A stretch of 19,849 bases of DNA from Bacteroidota bacterium (GTDB lineage Bacteria > Bacteroidota > Bacteroidia > Sphingobacteriales > Sphingobacteriaceae): NCBI GenBank assembly GCA_013286985.1, contig JABDEQ010000052.1:1-19849 (forward strand), written 5' to 3'. Made by a program: the position numbers and the translations under genes. Shown one piece after another: positions 1-7,893 of this stretch (its first letter is position 1; each line of letters begins with the position of its first letter). The notes below the pieces were generated by a model. It had not been told where the DNA came from and ran no database searches. It was given only the letters and a program-made list of their open reading frames with translations.

Positions 1-2286
1 AAAGTTTTTCATCATATTAAACTGCGCCTGTGGCTGCGATTTTTTGTAGGCGTCATATACATATGCCCATTGATCACTGCCGCCGCTGGTAGCATAAACG
101 GCAATAATACCCTGGGTAAGTGCGCCTTTATTATCGCTTTCAAAACCTTTTGCTAAACCTAAAGCCGTATTGGGTTCAAGCGAGTTCAAAGCTACCAAAG
201 CAGCGCCCTGTATAGCGTACGATTGGCTGGTGATTGCCTGTTTGAAAATTGGCAAATTGCCCGATGCTTTCAGCTTACCTAACGCAGTAATAGCAGCAGC
301 ACGAACTAACGTATTGTCATCAGTTTGCGCCAATGAGGTTAATACCGGCAAAGCAGCATTATGAATATCATCATTACTCATATCTAAAGCTCTGATAGCT
401 TTTATACGCAAGCCATAGTATTTATCCTTCAATGCGCCAATCAATATCTTCTGCGCAGCTTTATCCGATGGCTTTTTGGCTGCCGAATCTATTGCCTCAT
501 AACGGTCAAGGAATAATGGTGCGTTAAAATATTGAAAAGCCAGTTCGTCAAGGGTCTTGCTGTCCTTTTTTTCCGCCAGCAATACTTTGTCACCATCAAC
601 ATTTACCAAATCAGGTTTTGAAGCAACGGCAAAGGTTAAGGTATCGGCCTTATCGTTCATCCACACTTTGTGACGCTCTTTTTTACCGCCTGCATAAATA
701 TCAACAGCCATTGGCAGTTTAAAGATCTGGCCATCCTGGGTTTGCTGCAGATAAACTTTTTCAGTTTTTGAGGCATCATCCCATTTATAGCTGATGTTTA
801 ACACCGGGTTACCCGCGCCGTAGTACCATTGGTTAAAGTACCAGTTTAAATCAAGGCCGCTGGCTTCTTCAAGTGCTAAACGTAATTGCTGCGCTTCGCC
901 ATTTTTGTATGCGTTTGTTTTCAGGTAGATGTTAAGCCCTTTAAAGAAAGCAGCATCACCCAAATAGTTACGCAGCATATTTAAAATACGGCCGCCTTTT
1001 TGGTAGGTAACTACGTCAAAAACATCTTCTTTGTCGTCATAGTGAAAACGCACCAGGTTTTTGGTGTTGGCGTCAGGTGTACCCAAATAGTTTTGAAGCG
1101 CCTGAAAGCTATGCGCGTCGGCTTCATCTTTGCCATATTTGTGCTCGGCCCAAAGCATCTCACTAAAATCAGCAAATGATTCATTTACGGTAAGGTTACT
1201 CCAGCTTTCGCAGGTTACCAAATCACCAAACCATTGATGAAATAATTCGTGGGCAATAGTACTTCTGCCGGCATCATAATTGGCATCCAGCAATTCGCGC
1301 GGTGTTTCCTGTACATACTCGCCATGCAGGGTAGCGCTGGTATTTTCCATTGCACCGCTCACATAATCGCGCACAACAATTTGCGAATATTTATACCACG
1401 GGAAATCAACCCCAAGCGTTTTTGAGTAAAACTCAATCAGCTCCGGCGTCATCCCGAAAATTTGCTTAGCATAAGGTGCATAGGCTGGCTCCAGGTAATA
1501 GTTAACCTCTTTATCGCGCCATTTGTCATGATAAATTTTAAAATTACCCACCGCCATCATAAATAAGTAAGGCGAGTGCGGCAATTCCATTTTCCAGGTA
1601 TCGGTACGGGTGCCATCGCCATTAACCTTTTGCGACGCCAAACGCCCGTTAGACAGGGTTACATATTTTGCCGGAACAGTCATGCTGATCTCGTCAGTAG
1701 TTTTTTGTTCGGGCTTATCAATGGTGGGGAACCAGGCCGATGAACTTTCTGTTTCGCCCTGCGTCCAAATCTGCACCGGCTTGCCTTTTTCAGTACTATC
1801 AGGATTAATAAAGTATAAACCTTTAGCATCGTTAATGGCAGCGCTGCCTTTTACGTGCAGCTCATTAGGCTTTGCGGTATAGTCAATAAAAACAGTATAG
1901 CTCTCATTGTTATGATAAACCTTATCCAGTTTAATAGCCACAGTAAGGCTATCATAAGTGAATTTCAGGGGAACTAATTTACCCTCTTTTACTACCGAAA
2001 TATTTTTAAGGTCCATACCTTTGGCATCCAGTCTTAAGGTATCGGTTGGATAAAAATGTGGCTTTAAGGTAACCCATTCCTTGCCGTACATATAGCGTTT
2101 TTTGTAATCGAACCGCACATCCAGTTTGGTATGTACCAGGTCGTTGATCTTCGGTGGTGTTTCACGATAGATCTTCATCAATGGGTCATCCGTTTTTGCA
2201 GGTGCCTGCGCGTGCGCGGCAGGTATGCTTAACCCCGCAACAAGGCCTGTAAAGATGAATGACGATAGCTTTTTAATGTTTGTCAT
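1..2286 (-). CDS. Secreted M1 family metallo-aminopeptidase (3' end outside window)
   Basis: A zinc aminopeptidase of the M1 (gluzincin) family that removes N-terminal residues from peptides, probably in the periplasm. The frame is open from ATG at 2286 to the window edge (762 residues), so the C-terminus is missing. Residues 1 to about 27 form a signal peptide ending AHAQA. The substrate-recognition GAMEN motif is at 311-315. The zinc site HELFH is at 346-350 (catalytic E347), with the third zinc ligand E369 in NESFAD at the canonical spacing, and the transition-state Tyr is probably Y428. After about residue 570 the protein becomes an alpha-helical, HEAT-like region, as in many Bacteroidota M1 enzymes of roughly 830-870 residues. 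It starts 9 bp after the amidohydrolase stop, so the two are probably co-transcribed. No Shine-Dalgarno is visible, only an AT-rich leader. Family assignment is very secure; substrate preference is unknown. Confidence 0.95.
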   Translation of the reverse strand, partial: MTNIKKLSSFIFTGLVAGLSIPAAHAQAPAKTDDPLMKIYRETPPKINDLVHTKLDVRFDYKKRYMYGKEWVTLKPHFYPTDTLRLDAKGMDLKNISVVKEGKLVPLKFTYDSLTVAIKLDKVYHNNESYTVFIDYTAKPNELHVKGSAAINDAKGLYFINPDSTEKGKPVQIWTQGETESSSAWFPTIDKPEQKTTDEISMTVPAKYVTLSNGRLASQKVNGDGTRTDTWKMELPHSPYLFMMAVGNFKIYHDKWRDKEVNYYLEPAYAPYAKQIFGMTPELIEFYSKTLGVDFPWYKYSQIVVRDYVSGAMENTSATLHGEYVQETPRELLDANYDAGRSTIAHELFHQWFGDLVTCESWSNLTVNESFADFSEMLWAEHKYGKDEADAHSFQALQNYLGTPDANTKNLVRFHYDDKEDVFDVVTYQKGGRILNMLRNYLGDAAFFKGLNIYLKTNAYKNGEAQQLRLALEEASGLDLNWYFNQWYYGAGNPVLNISYKWDDASKTEKVYLQQTQDGQIFKLPMAVDIYAGGKKERHKVWMNDKADTLTFAVASKPDLVNVDGDKVLLAEKKDSKTLDELAFQYFNAPLFLDRYEAIDSAAKKPSDKAAQKILIGALKDKYYGLRIKAIRALDMSNDDIHNAALPVLTSLAQTDDNTLVRAAAITALGKLKASGNLPIFKQAITSQSYAIQGAALVALNSLEPNTALGLAKGFESDNKGALTQGIIAVYATSGGSDQWAYVYDAYKKSQPQAQFNMMKNF

Positions 2287-2295
2287 ATATATTTT

Positions 2296-3570
2296 TTATT
2301 GAGTGTATATTTTTCCTTCTTTCATTACAAAGGATACGTTTTTCATAGTTTTTATGTCTTCCAGCGGATCACCATCCACAGCAACAATGTCGGCAAATTT
2401 GCCAACGGTTATGCTGCCTGTTTTATCGGCTATTCCCAGCAGGTCGGCGGCACTGGTGGTGGCCGATTTAATGGCTGCCATTGGCGGCATACCGGCCTCA
2501 ACCATGTATTGAAATTCCATGTAGTTTTTCCCGTGGTCGTAAACCCCGGCATCGGTTCCAAAAGCAATCTTTACCCCCGCCTTATAAGCTTTTGCAAAGG
2601 TTTGCTGTATCTGCGTGCCTACTTCTATGGCTTTGCGTGCAATTACAGGTGGGAAGTACCCTTTTACCTTTGCCGAGTCGGCAACAGATTTCCCGGCGAT
2701 GATGGTAGGCACATAATAAGTTCCGTATTTAATGGCCAGCTGCATATCCTCGTCATTCATAAAAGTGCCATGTTCAATAGAAGTTACCCCGCCCAAAATA
2801 GCCCTGCGAATGCCCTCGGCCCCATGGGCGTGGCATGCAACACGCAAACCATAGTCCTTTGCGGTTTCAACAACGGCTTTTATCTCGTCAATAGTAAATT
2901 CAGCGCCCGTTCCATTCTCACTCAAATCAAGCACACCACCGGTAGAAGCTATTTTTATAACATCCGATCCTCTTTTTATTTGCAGCCTTACCGCTTTTAT
3001 CAACTCGTCCCTCCCATCGGCTACACCATCATCCGGACCCATTTTATGATTAAAAGCATCATCGCGATAGCCAACAGAATTATCCATATGGCCGCCGCTG
3101 GCTGAAATGGCCCGGCCCGCAGTAATAATCCTTGGTCCGTCAACCAGGCCCTGCTGTACGGCTTTACGCAAACTGATATTCACACCCGAGCCGCCCAGAT
3201 CACGAACAGTTGTAAAACCCGCCATTAAAGTACGTTTGGCATAAACCGCTGCACGATAGGCAATATCGGCGTCCGTTAGGGTAAATGTTTCAATCAGATT
3301 GGTTCCCTGGCTTTCCAGGTGCACATGGCAATCAATAAGCCCCGGCATTACCGTTTTATTTTGCAGGTTAACTACTTTGCCTGTAGCGCCTCCGGCCGAA
3401 TATCCTTTTTCAATACCAACAATAGTTTTCCCTTCAACAATTAGGGTAACTTGTGTTTGGGTTGAATTTGAAATACCGTCAATTAGTTTTCCGCATTGGA
3501 TATAGGTTTTTTGTGCAAATGCGGCCGATGAAAATAGCAGGAGGATAATAAAGTAAAGGTTCTTTATCAT
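2296..3570 (-). CDS. Exported metal-dependent amidohydrolase (imidazolonepropionase/prolidase-like)
   Basis: A 424-residue amidohydrolase-superfamily enzyme. A signal peptide (about 1-19, cleaved before AQKTY) points to export. Metal-site residues visible in family order are H82 and H84 in GLIDCHVH, K206 in VIKIAS (the position of the carboxylated bridging Lys), H247/H249 in CHAHG, H267 in IEHGT, and catalytic D340 in FGTDAG. This pattern is that of the subgroup annotated as imidazolonepropionase-like or Xaa-Pro dipeptidase; secreted members hydrolyse dipeptides, often with a C-terminal Pro or Arg. Lying directly upstream of the M1 aminopeptidase, a role in extracytoplasmic peptide breakdown is a reasonable inference. 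A true HutI role is unlikely because of the signal peptide and the absence of other hut genes. The exact substrate cannot be read from sequence. Confidence 0.92.
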   Translation of the reverse strand: MIKNLYFIILLLFSSAAFAQKTYIQCGKLIDGISNSTQTQVTLIVEGKTIVGIEKGYSAGGATGKVVNLQNKTVMPGLIDCHVHLESQGTNLIETFTLTDADIAYRAAVYAKRTLMAGFTTVRDLGGSGVNISLRKAVQQGLVDGPRIITAGRAISASGGHMDNSVGYRDDAFNHKMGPDDGVADGRDELIKAVRLQIKRGSDVIKIASTGGVLDLSENGTGAEFTIDEIKAVVETAKDYGLRVACHAHGAEGIRRAILGGVTSIEHGTFMNDEDMQLAIKYGTYYVPTIIAGKSVADSAKVKGYFPPVIARKAIEVGTQIQQTFAKAYKAGVKIAFGTDAGVYDHGKNYMEFQYMVEAGMPPMAAIKSATTSAADLLGIADKTGSITVGKFADIVAVDGDPLEDIKTMKNVSFVMKEGKIYTQ

Positions 3571-3597
3571 ATAAAAATGGCTAATAAAAGGTCAGCT

Positions 3598-3628
3598 GAA
3601 GAAAACCTAAAATTATTAAGTTTTCTTC
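3598..3628. repeat. AT-rich inverted repeat upstream of the amidohydrolase
   Basis: A 9-bp perfect inverted repeat: GAAGAAAAC at 3598-3606 and GTTTTCTTC at 3620-3628, with a 13-nt AT-rich spacer. It sits 28 bp upstream of the amidohydrolase start and would fall in its leader if transcription begins further up. It could be a leader hairpin or a protein-binding site. No function is assigned. Confidence 0.4.
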
Positions 3629-3723
3629 TATTAATCGTATGACTGTTCAAAGATTATGTTTGTTACACGAAGCTTGTTTTTATTTTTGCCGATGAGAGCC
3701 GGTATCCGTTCAAAACCGCACAT

Positions 3724-3747
3724 TTATTGTTCGGAAACGGACAATAA
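3724..3747. promoter_or_regulatory. Palindrome upstream of ABC permease, possible activator-binding site
   Basis: TTATTGTTCG at 3724-3733 and CGGACAATAA at 3738-3747 form a 10-bp inverted repeat with one G-T pair around a GAAA spacer; the core reads TGTTCGGAAACGGACA. It lies about 60 bp upstream of a TGGCAC element, and about 110 bp before the permease ATG. A weaker, related arrangement (ATCCG...CCGCACA) lies just upstream at about 3701-3721. It is followed by no T-run and lies upstream of the gene, so it looks like a regulator site rather than a terminator. Binding by an NtrC-type enhancer protein is an inference. Confidence 0.45.
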
Positions 3748-3795
3748 CATTGAATTTCTTCATTTAAAACACTGACAATAAACACCTTAAATTAA

Positions 3796-3811
3796 TGGCA
3801 CACATTTTATA
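3796..3811 (+). promoter_or_regulatory. Sigma-54-like promoter candidate for the ABC permease
   Basis: TGGCAC at 3796-3801 is a perfect sigma-54 -24 element. At the spacing where the -12 GC should occur (3809-3810) the sequence has AT inside a TTTTATA run, so the -12 element is degenerate. If used, transcription would start near 3821 and give a leader of about 27 nt to the ATG at 3848. The upstream palindrome fits an enhancer-dependent promoter. Because the -12 GC is missing, this is a candidate only. Confidence 0.35.
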
Positions 3812-3847
3812 TATTTTGCACTGAAGTTTTCATTTTAAGCGAATCTT

Positions 3848-6226
3848 ATGATAAAGAACTATTTTAAAGTGGCCTGGCGTAACCTGGTAAGGAACAAGGC
3901 GCATACATTTATAAATATAGCAGGGCTTTCTGTTGGTCTTGCTTGCAGCTTGCTCATATTGTTATGGGTACAAAATGAACTGGATAAAGATGGCTTTCAT
4001 AAAAATGGCAAAAATTTGTATTCGGTTTATGAGCGCCAGTTTTTTGACCATAAGGTTACCGGGCAATATGAAACACCTGGTCTTTTGGCAAGCGAATTAA
4101 AAAAAGTTATCCCCGAAGTAAAATATGCTACCAGTTCAACAACCGGTTTTGAAGAACGCCATACCTTTAAAGTAGGCGATAAAATATTAAAAATAGAGGG
4201 TGCTGCTGCCGATTCTGATTTCTTTAAAATGTTTAGCTACCCCTTATTGCAGGGCAATGCACAAAACGCGCTTAATAACATTTTAGGCATTGCTATCTCC
4301 AAAAAAATGGCCGAAGACTTCTTCGGATCTGCCCAAACCGCCATGGGTAAAACCATCCGGTACGATAATACTAAAGATTTCATCGTTACCGCTGTTTTCG
4401 ACAACATAGGCGCAAACTCTTCCGAAAAGTTCGATTACCTTATCAACTGGCAAGCTTATCTGAAAGAAAATCCATGGGCATTAAATTGGGATAACAACAG
4501 CCCGCTTACCTATGTGCAACTGCGCGATGACGCCAACCCTGCTTTGGTAGATAAAAAGATAACCCGTTTTTTAGCCAACTATAATAAGTATGAGAAAAAG
4601 GGAGTTTTTACCCAGGATTTGAGCTTACAGCGCTTTGACCAGAAATATTTACACAGCAATTTTAAGAATGGTATAATTGATGGCGGCCGGATTGAATATG
4701 TAAGACTCTTCAGTATAGTGGCCATCTTCATTTTACTGATCGCCTGCATTAATTTCATGAATTTAACTACCGCCCGGTCTGTAAAAAGAGCTAAGGAAAT
4801 TGGGGTACGCAAAGCCATCGGCGCAGTAAAAGGCGTTTTGGTTGGGCAATTCATCGGCGAATCATTATTACTTACCGGTATTGCAGTAGCCATATCCCTG
4901 GTTTTATTAACCGCGTTGTTACCGGTGTTTAACCAGGTCACTCAAAAACAAATTGAGCTTCCTTTTAACCAGCCATTGTTCTGGGTAAAATTACTGGGCA
5001 TCACAATTATTACCGGCCTGGTTTCCGGCAGCTACCCTGCTTTATTCCTGTCGTCATTTAACCCGGTTAAAGTACTCAAAGGCACATTAAAGCTCGATTC
5101 AGGAACCGTAATCTTCCGTAAGGGCCTGGTTGTTTTCCAGTTTGTGCTTTCTATTATATTAATAATCGGCACTATAGTTATATCCAAACAAATAAACTAT
5201 GTGCAGTCCATCAACCTTGGTTTTGATAGGGAAAACATGGTTTATATCCCGCTGGAAGGCAACCTTGTTACCAATTATGAAGTGTTAAAAAACGAGGCAC
5301 TCAAAATGCCCGGCATACAATCAATTACCCGGACCGATTGTACACCAACCAATATAACCCCATCAACTGTTGGCGTTCACTGGATAGGTAAAGATCCCAC
5401 CCAAAATGTATCTTTCAATAATGCATCTGTTGGATACGACTATATCAGTACCATGAAATTGAAAATGGTTGCCGGCCGCGATTTTTCAAAGGATAACGCC
5501 ACAGATTCTGCAGGATATATTGTTAACGAAACCGCTCTGAAAAGAATTGGCTATACCGATCCTATCGGTAAACCGTTTAATCAATGGGGTAAAAAGGGCG
5601 TAATTATCGGCATAGTTAAAGATTTCCATTTCACTTCGCTGCATGAACAAATTAAGCCCTTGATACTGCGCTATGGCGAAAAAGATGAAGGCGGTTACCT
5701 GCTGCTCAGAACACAACCGGGTAAAACCAAAGCAGCATTAGCCAGTATGGAAACCATTTGCAAACAACTGAACCCCAATTTTCAGTTCAGCTATGCTTTT
5801 TCGGACGAGGAATACAATAAGCTTTATGACAACGAGCAGGTAGTAAGCAAACTATCAGATGCGTTTGCCTTTTTGGCCATTTTTATTTCATGCCTTGGTT
5901 TGTTGGGCCTGGCCATGTTTACCGCCGAGCAGCGGGTAAAAGAAATTGGTATCCGCAAGGTATTGGGTGCAAGTGTAGGTTCCTTGTTCGCTCTGTTATC
6001 GTCAGAGTTTTTATGGCTGGTTGTTATCGCCTTGATCATTGCATCGCCTATTGCGTGGTATGCCATGAATATATGGCTGCTTAACTTTGCGTACCATCCC
6101 CCTATACAATTATGGATATTTGCTTTAGCCGGAGGATTAATTATATTGATTGCATTGGCAACGGTGAGCCTGCAGGCCATTAAAGCGGCGCTGATTAATC
6201 CGATAAAAAGTTTGAGAAGTGAGTAG
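3848..6226 (+). CDS. ABC transporter permease, FtsX/MacB type
   Basis: A 792-residue integral membrane permease with duplicated FtsX domains and MacB-like periplasmic domains. The N-terminus (MIKNYFKVAWRNLVRNKAHT) followed by TM1 (about 20-41) is the hallmark of this large Bacteroidota family. A periplasmic core domain occupies about 45-280. The first FtsX block has TMs near 287-307, 335-360 and 378-402 and contains RAKEIGVRKAIGA. TM5 is near 425-447, then a second periplasmic domain, and the second FtsX block has TMs near 672-695, 722-742 and 757-780 with RVKEIGIRKVLGA. MacB-type permeases work by mechanotransmission with a separate MacB/LolD-type ATPase and usually an efflux partner. No ATPase or membrane-fusion protein is adjacent, so the partner must be encoded elsewhere. 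Substrate is unknown; peptide, antibiotic or lipoprotein handling are all possible. Confidence 0.93.
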   Translation: MIKNYFKVAWRNLVRNKAHTFINIAGLSVGLACSLLILLWVQNELDKDGFHKNGKNLYSVYERQFFDHKVTGQYETPGLLASELKKVIPEVKYATSSTTGFEERHTFKVGDKILKIEGAAADSDFFKMFSYPLLQGNAQNALNNILGIAISKKMAEDFFGSAQTAMGKTIRYDNTKDFIVTAVFDNIGANSSEKFDYLINWQAYLKENPWALNWDNNSPLTYVQLRDDANPALVDKKITRFLANYNKYEKKGVFTQDLSLQRFDQKYLHSNFKNGIIDGGRIEYVRLFSIVAIFILLIACINFMNLTTARSVKRAKEIGVRKAIGAVKGVLVGQFIGESLLLTGIAVAISLVLLTALLPVFNQVTQKQIELPFNQPLFWVKLLGITIITGLVSGSYPALFLSSFNPVKVLKGTLKLDSGTVIFRKGLVVFQFVLSIILIIGTIVISKQINYVQSINLGFDRENMVYIPLEGNLVTNYEVLKNEALKMPGIQSITRTDCTPTNITPSTVGVHWIGKDPTQNVSFNNASVGYDYISTMKLKMVAGRDFSKDNATDSAGYIVNETALKRIGYTDPIGKPFNQWGKKGVIIGIVKDFHFTSLHEQIKPLILRYGEKDEGGYLLLRTQPGKTKAALASMETICKQLNPNFQFSYAFSDEEYNKLYDNEQVVSKLSDAFAFLAIFISCLGLLGLAMFTAEQRVKEIGIRKVLGASVGSLFALLSSEFLWLVVIALIIASPIAWYAMNIWLLNFAYHPPIQLWIFALAGGLIILIALATVSLQAIKAALINPIKSLRSE

Positions 6227-6249
6227 TTTTTAGTTATTAGAGTTTGGTG

Positions 6250-6287
6250 ATTAGTGATTAGCTACATTCCCAAAAGCAATCACTAAT
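6250..6287. repeat. ATTAGTGATT inverted repeat, intergenic repeat family copy 1
   Basis: ATTAGTGATT at 6250-6259 and its exact complement AATCACTAAT at 6278-6287 form a 10-bp stem around an 18-nt spacer. The flanks (about 6230-6315) are rich in related words such as GTTATTAG, TTTGGTGATTAG, GACTAATGAC and CTAATGAAC. The same vocabulary recurs near 19255-19410. It lies between the permease stop and the terminator at 6324-6355. Confidence 0.55.
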
Positions 6288-6323
6288 GACAGAATGACTA
6301 ATGACCTAATGAACTAAAAAATA

Positions 6324-6355
6324 AAACCCCGGTGTGCGTTTGAACACCGGGGTTT
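6324..6355. terminator. Bidirectional rho-independent terminator
   Basis: A perfect 12-bp stem, AAACCCCGGTGT (6324-6335) and ACACCGGGGTTT (6344-6355), with an 8-nt loop. It lies between the convergent ABC permease and bacilliredoxin genes. The A/T ends of the stem act as the U-tract on either strand, so it can end both transcripts. Confidence 0.9.
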
Positions 6356-6376
6356 ATTATAGGTATAAAAAATCTT

Positions 6377-6787
6377 TTAGCAATACTGTTCAAATGCGCC
6401 GATAAGATTATCAGCTATCATTTGTGCCGGGCGGCCTTCTATTTGATGACGCTCAATAATGTGTACTAATTTACCATCTTTAAACAAAGCCATAGCAGGT
6501 GATGACGGCGGATAAGGCAACATGTAAGCACGTGCTTTATTAACGGCTTCTGTTTCCATTCCTGCAAAAACAGTAACAAATTTATCAGGATGCTTTTCTG
6601 CCTGTGTAGCTATACGTGCAGCGGGGCGTGCATTAGCTGCCGCGCAACCACATACTGAATTTACCATCACAAACACGGTACCTTCGCTTTCAATAGCTTT
6701 AGTCACGGCATCTGCATCTTTTAACTCTTCAAAGCCAACCTTTGTAAGGTCTTCCCGCATTGGGGCTACTAAATATTCTGGATACAT
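6377..6787 (-). CDS. BrxA/BrxB family bacilliredoxin
   Basis: A 136-residue thioredoxin-fold protein of the YphP/YqiW (DUF1094) family. The diagnostic CGC active site is at 46-48 in VNSVCGCAAANARPA, with the cis-Pro-like region PPSSPA near 93-98. In Bacillus, members of about 144 residues remove bacillithiol from S-bacillithiolated proteins. In organisms without bacillithiol they are thought to act as general disulfide reductases or isomerases. A further Cys is the last residue (C136). The protein has no signal peptide and is cytoplasmic. An exact TAnnTTTG box lies 25 bp upstream of the ATG. It is convergent with the permease and shares its terminator; it seems to be a single-gene unit. Whether this organism makes bacillithiol cannot be told from the window. 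Confidence 0.93.
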   Translation of the reverse strand: MYPEYLVAPMREDLTKVGFEELKDADAVTKAIESEGTVFVMVNSVCGCAAANARPAARIATQAEKHPDKFVTVFAGMETEAVNKARAYMLPYPPSSPAMALFKDGKLVHIIERHQIEGRPAQMIADNLIGAFEQYC

Positions 6788-6811
6788 GGTTTATCTTCTA
6801 AATTTTTGTTA

Positions 6812-6819
6812 CAAAATTA
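6812..6819 (-). promoter_or_regulatory. -7 box of the bacilliredoxin promoter
   Basis: On the minus strand these bases read TAATTTTG, an exact match to the Bacteroidota TAnnTTTG -7 consensus. They are placed so that transcription would start about 19 nt before the ATG at 6787. No clear TTTG -33 element is seen at 19-21 bp, so only the -7 box is supported. Confidence 0.4.
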
Positions 6820-6961
6820 ACGATTCAAGTTGAGTTAAATTTTATAAATAATAATAATAACATTTTGCTGACTTATTCCGTACAAGCACTGGCAGGCAAT
6901 GTTTGCACTATTAAGCAACATGGATACAGTTTCCTGACATAAGGTTAAACTAAAATTAATA

Positions 6962-6991
6962 TTGCTTTTTTTAGTGAATTTGTTATCTTGC
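6962..6991 (+). promoter_or_regulatory. Promoter candidate for the M23-bactofilin unit
   Basis: TTG at 6962-6964 and TATCTTGC at 6984-6991 are separated by 19 bp, the spacing of the Bacteroidota -33/-7 promoter. The -7 box departs from TAnnTTTG at its last two positions. Transcription would begin just upstream of the ATG at 7018, which supports that start rather than the in-frame TTG at 6988, which lies inside the box. Confidence 0.35.
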
Positions 6992-7017
6992 AGATCCTAA
7001 TTACATTAAAAATTGAA

Positions 7018-7881
7018 ATGAAGTCAAAACTATCTGAAATCAGTACAGTAATTATTGTAAACAAAAGCAGGGAGCCCAGAACGTTACAAATAAAGTCAAA
7101 GCATCTTAGCCATTTGAAGCATTATGCCGCTATTTTATTAGGGGTTATAGTGATTTTAGTTGGCTCAATAGTATACTTACGATCACAAAATCAGCAGCAG
7201 GAACAGGAAAAAGACAGGCTAATGGCGCAGATCACCAAGCTTAAAATAGCCGTTCCGCCGTCGGTAGTTGCACCAAAGAAAACCGGTGATGCACAAAACT
7301 ATATCCAGAGCATCGAAGCCAAGCTCCAAAAAATTAACGATTATTTAAAGAAACGTGGTTTAAAAGGTTTTTCGACCAAGGCTGTTGGTGGCAATGGCAA
7401 TGCCGAAGCTGCTAATCTTACCGATGAAGAAGCCTACTCACTATACGACGAATATTTAAGCCGCCTGGTACATTCAGTAGCCTTTACACCAATGGGCTAT
7501 CCCCGCATAAGTTCATTAACATCAATGTTCGGGTACCGGAGCGATCCTTTCAATTCGGCCAATGCCGAATTTCATCCGGGTATTGACTTCAGAGGTGCCA
7601 AAGGCGATGAAGCACATTGTACCGCAAACGGAAGAGTGGTTTTTGCCGGCTGGTATGGCGGTTATGGTAACTGCGTACGCATTGCACATGCCAACAATTA
7701 CGAAACACTATATGGCCACTTATCCCGCATTACTGTAAAAGTGGGCCAGGACGTTACCGTCGGCCAGAAAATAGGCGAAGTAGGCTCAACCGGACACTCA
7801 ACCGGCACACACCTGCATTATGAAATAAGGTTAAATGGTAAACCTATCAATCCAATAAAATTTCTTACCCTAAATAACTAA
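7018..7881 (+). CDS. M23 family peptidoglycan endopeptidase, membrane-anchored
   Basis: A 287-residue protein with a short basic cytoplasmic tail, one TM helix at about 37-55, a Q/E/K-rich coiled-coil segment at about 56-115, and a C-terminal LytM/M23 domain at about 165-285 facing the periplasm. Zinc-site residues are all present: H186 and D190 in HPGID, H234 in YGHLS, and H265/H267 in HLHYE. This predicts an active DD-endopeptidase cutting peptide cross-links. The ATG at 7018 is preferred over the upstream TTG at 6988, since it gives the usual tail and a promoter-like box covers 6984-6991. The bactofilin gene follows after 12 bp. Such M23-bactofilin pairs are known from Helicobacter (Csd1/CcmA) and other bacteria, where bactofilin localises the hydrolase to shape the cell wall. 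Confidence 0.93.
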   Translation: MKSKLSEISTVIIVNKSREPRTLQIKSKHLSHLKHYAAILLGVIVILVGSIVYLRSQNQQQEQEKDRLMAQITKLKIAVPPSVVAPKKTGDAQNYIQSIEAKLQKINDYLKKRGLKGFSTKAVGGNGNAEAANLTDEEAYSLYDEYLSRLVHSVAFTPMGYPRISSLTSMFGYRSDPFNSANAEFHPGIDFRGAKGDEAHCTANGRVVFAGWYGGYGNCVRIAHANNYETLYGHLSRITVKVGQDVTVGQKIGEVGSTGHSTGTHLHYEIRLNGKPINPIKFLTLNN

Positions 7882-7893
7882 AACTACTTATTC

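Noticed and set aside
2299..3105. Long plus-strand open frame (268 codons) opposite the amidohydrolase
   Set aside because: It is antisense to a gene with complete catalytic motifs and its translation has no recognisable domain.
3796..3820. Full sigma-54 promoter using TTGCA near 3816
   Set aside because: The spacing from TGGCAC to that TTGCA is 14 bp instead of 5, so the two cannot form one promoter.
5824..6180. Minus-strand open frame inside the permease gene
   Set aside because: It is antisense to the conserved second FtsX block; a by-product of its codon pattern.
6988..7017. TTG start that would lengthen the M23 protein by 10 residues
   Set aside because: The TTG lies in a likely -7 box, and the ATG at 7018 gives a normal basic tail before the TM helix.
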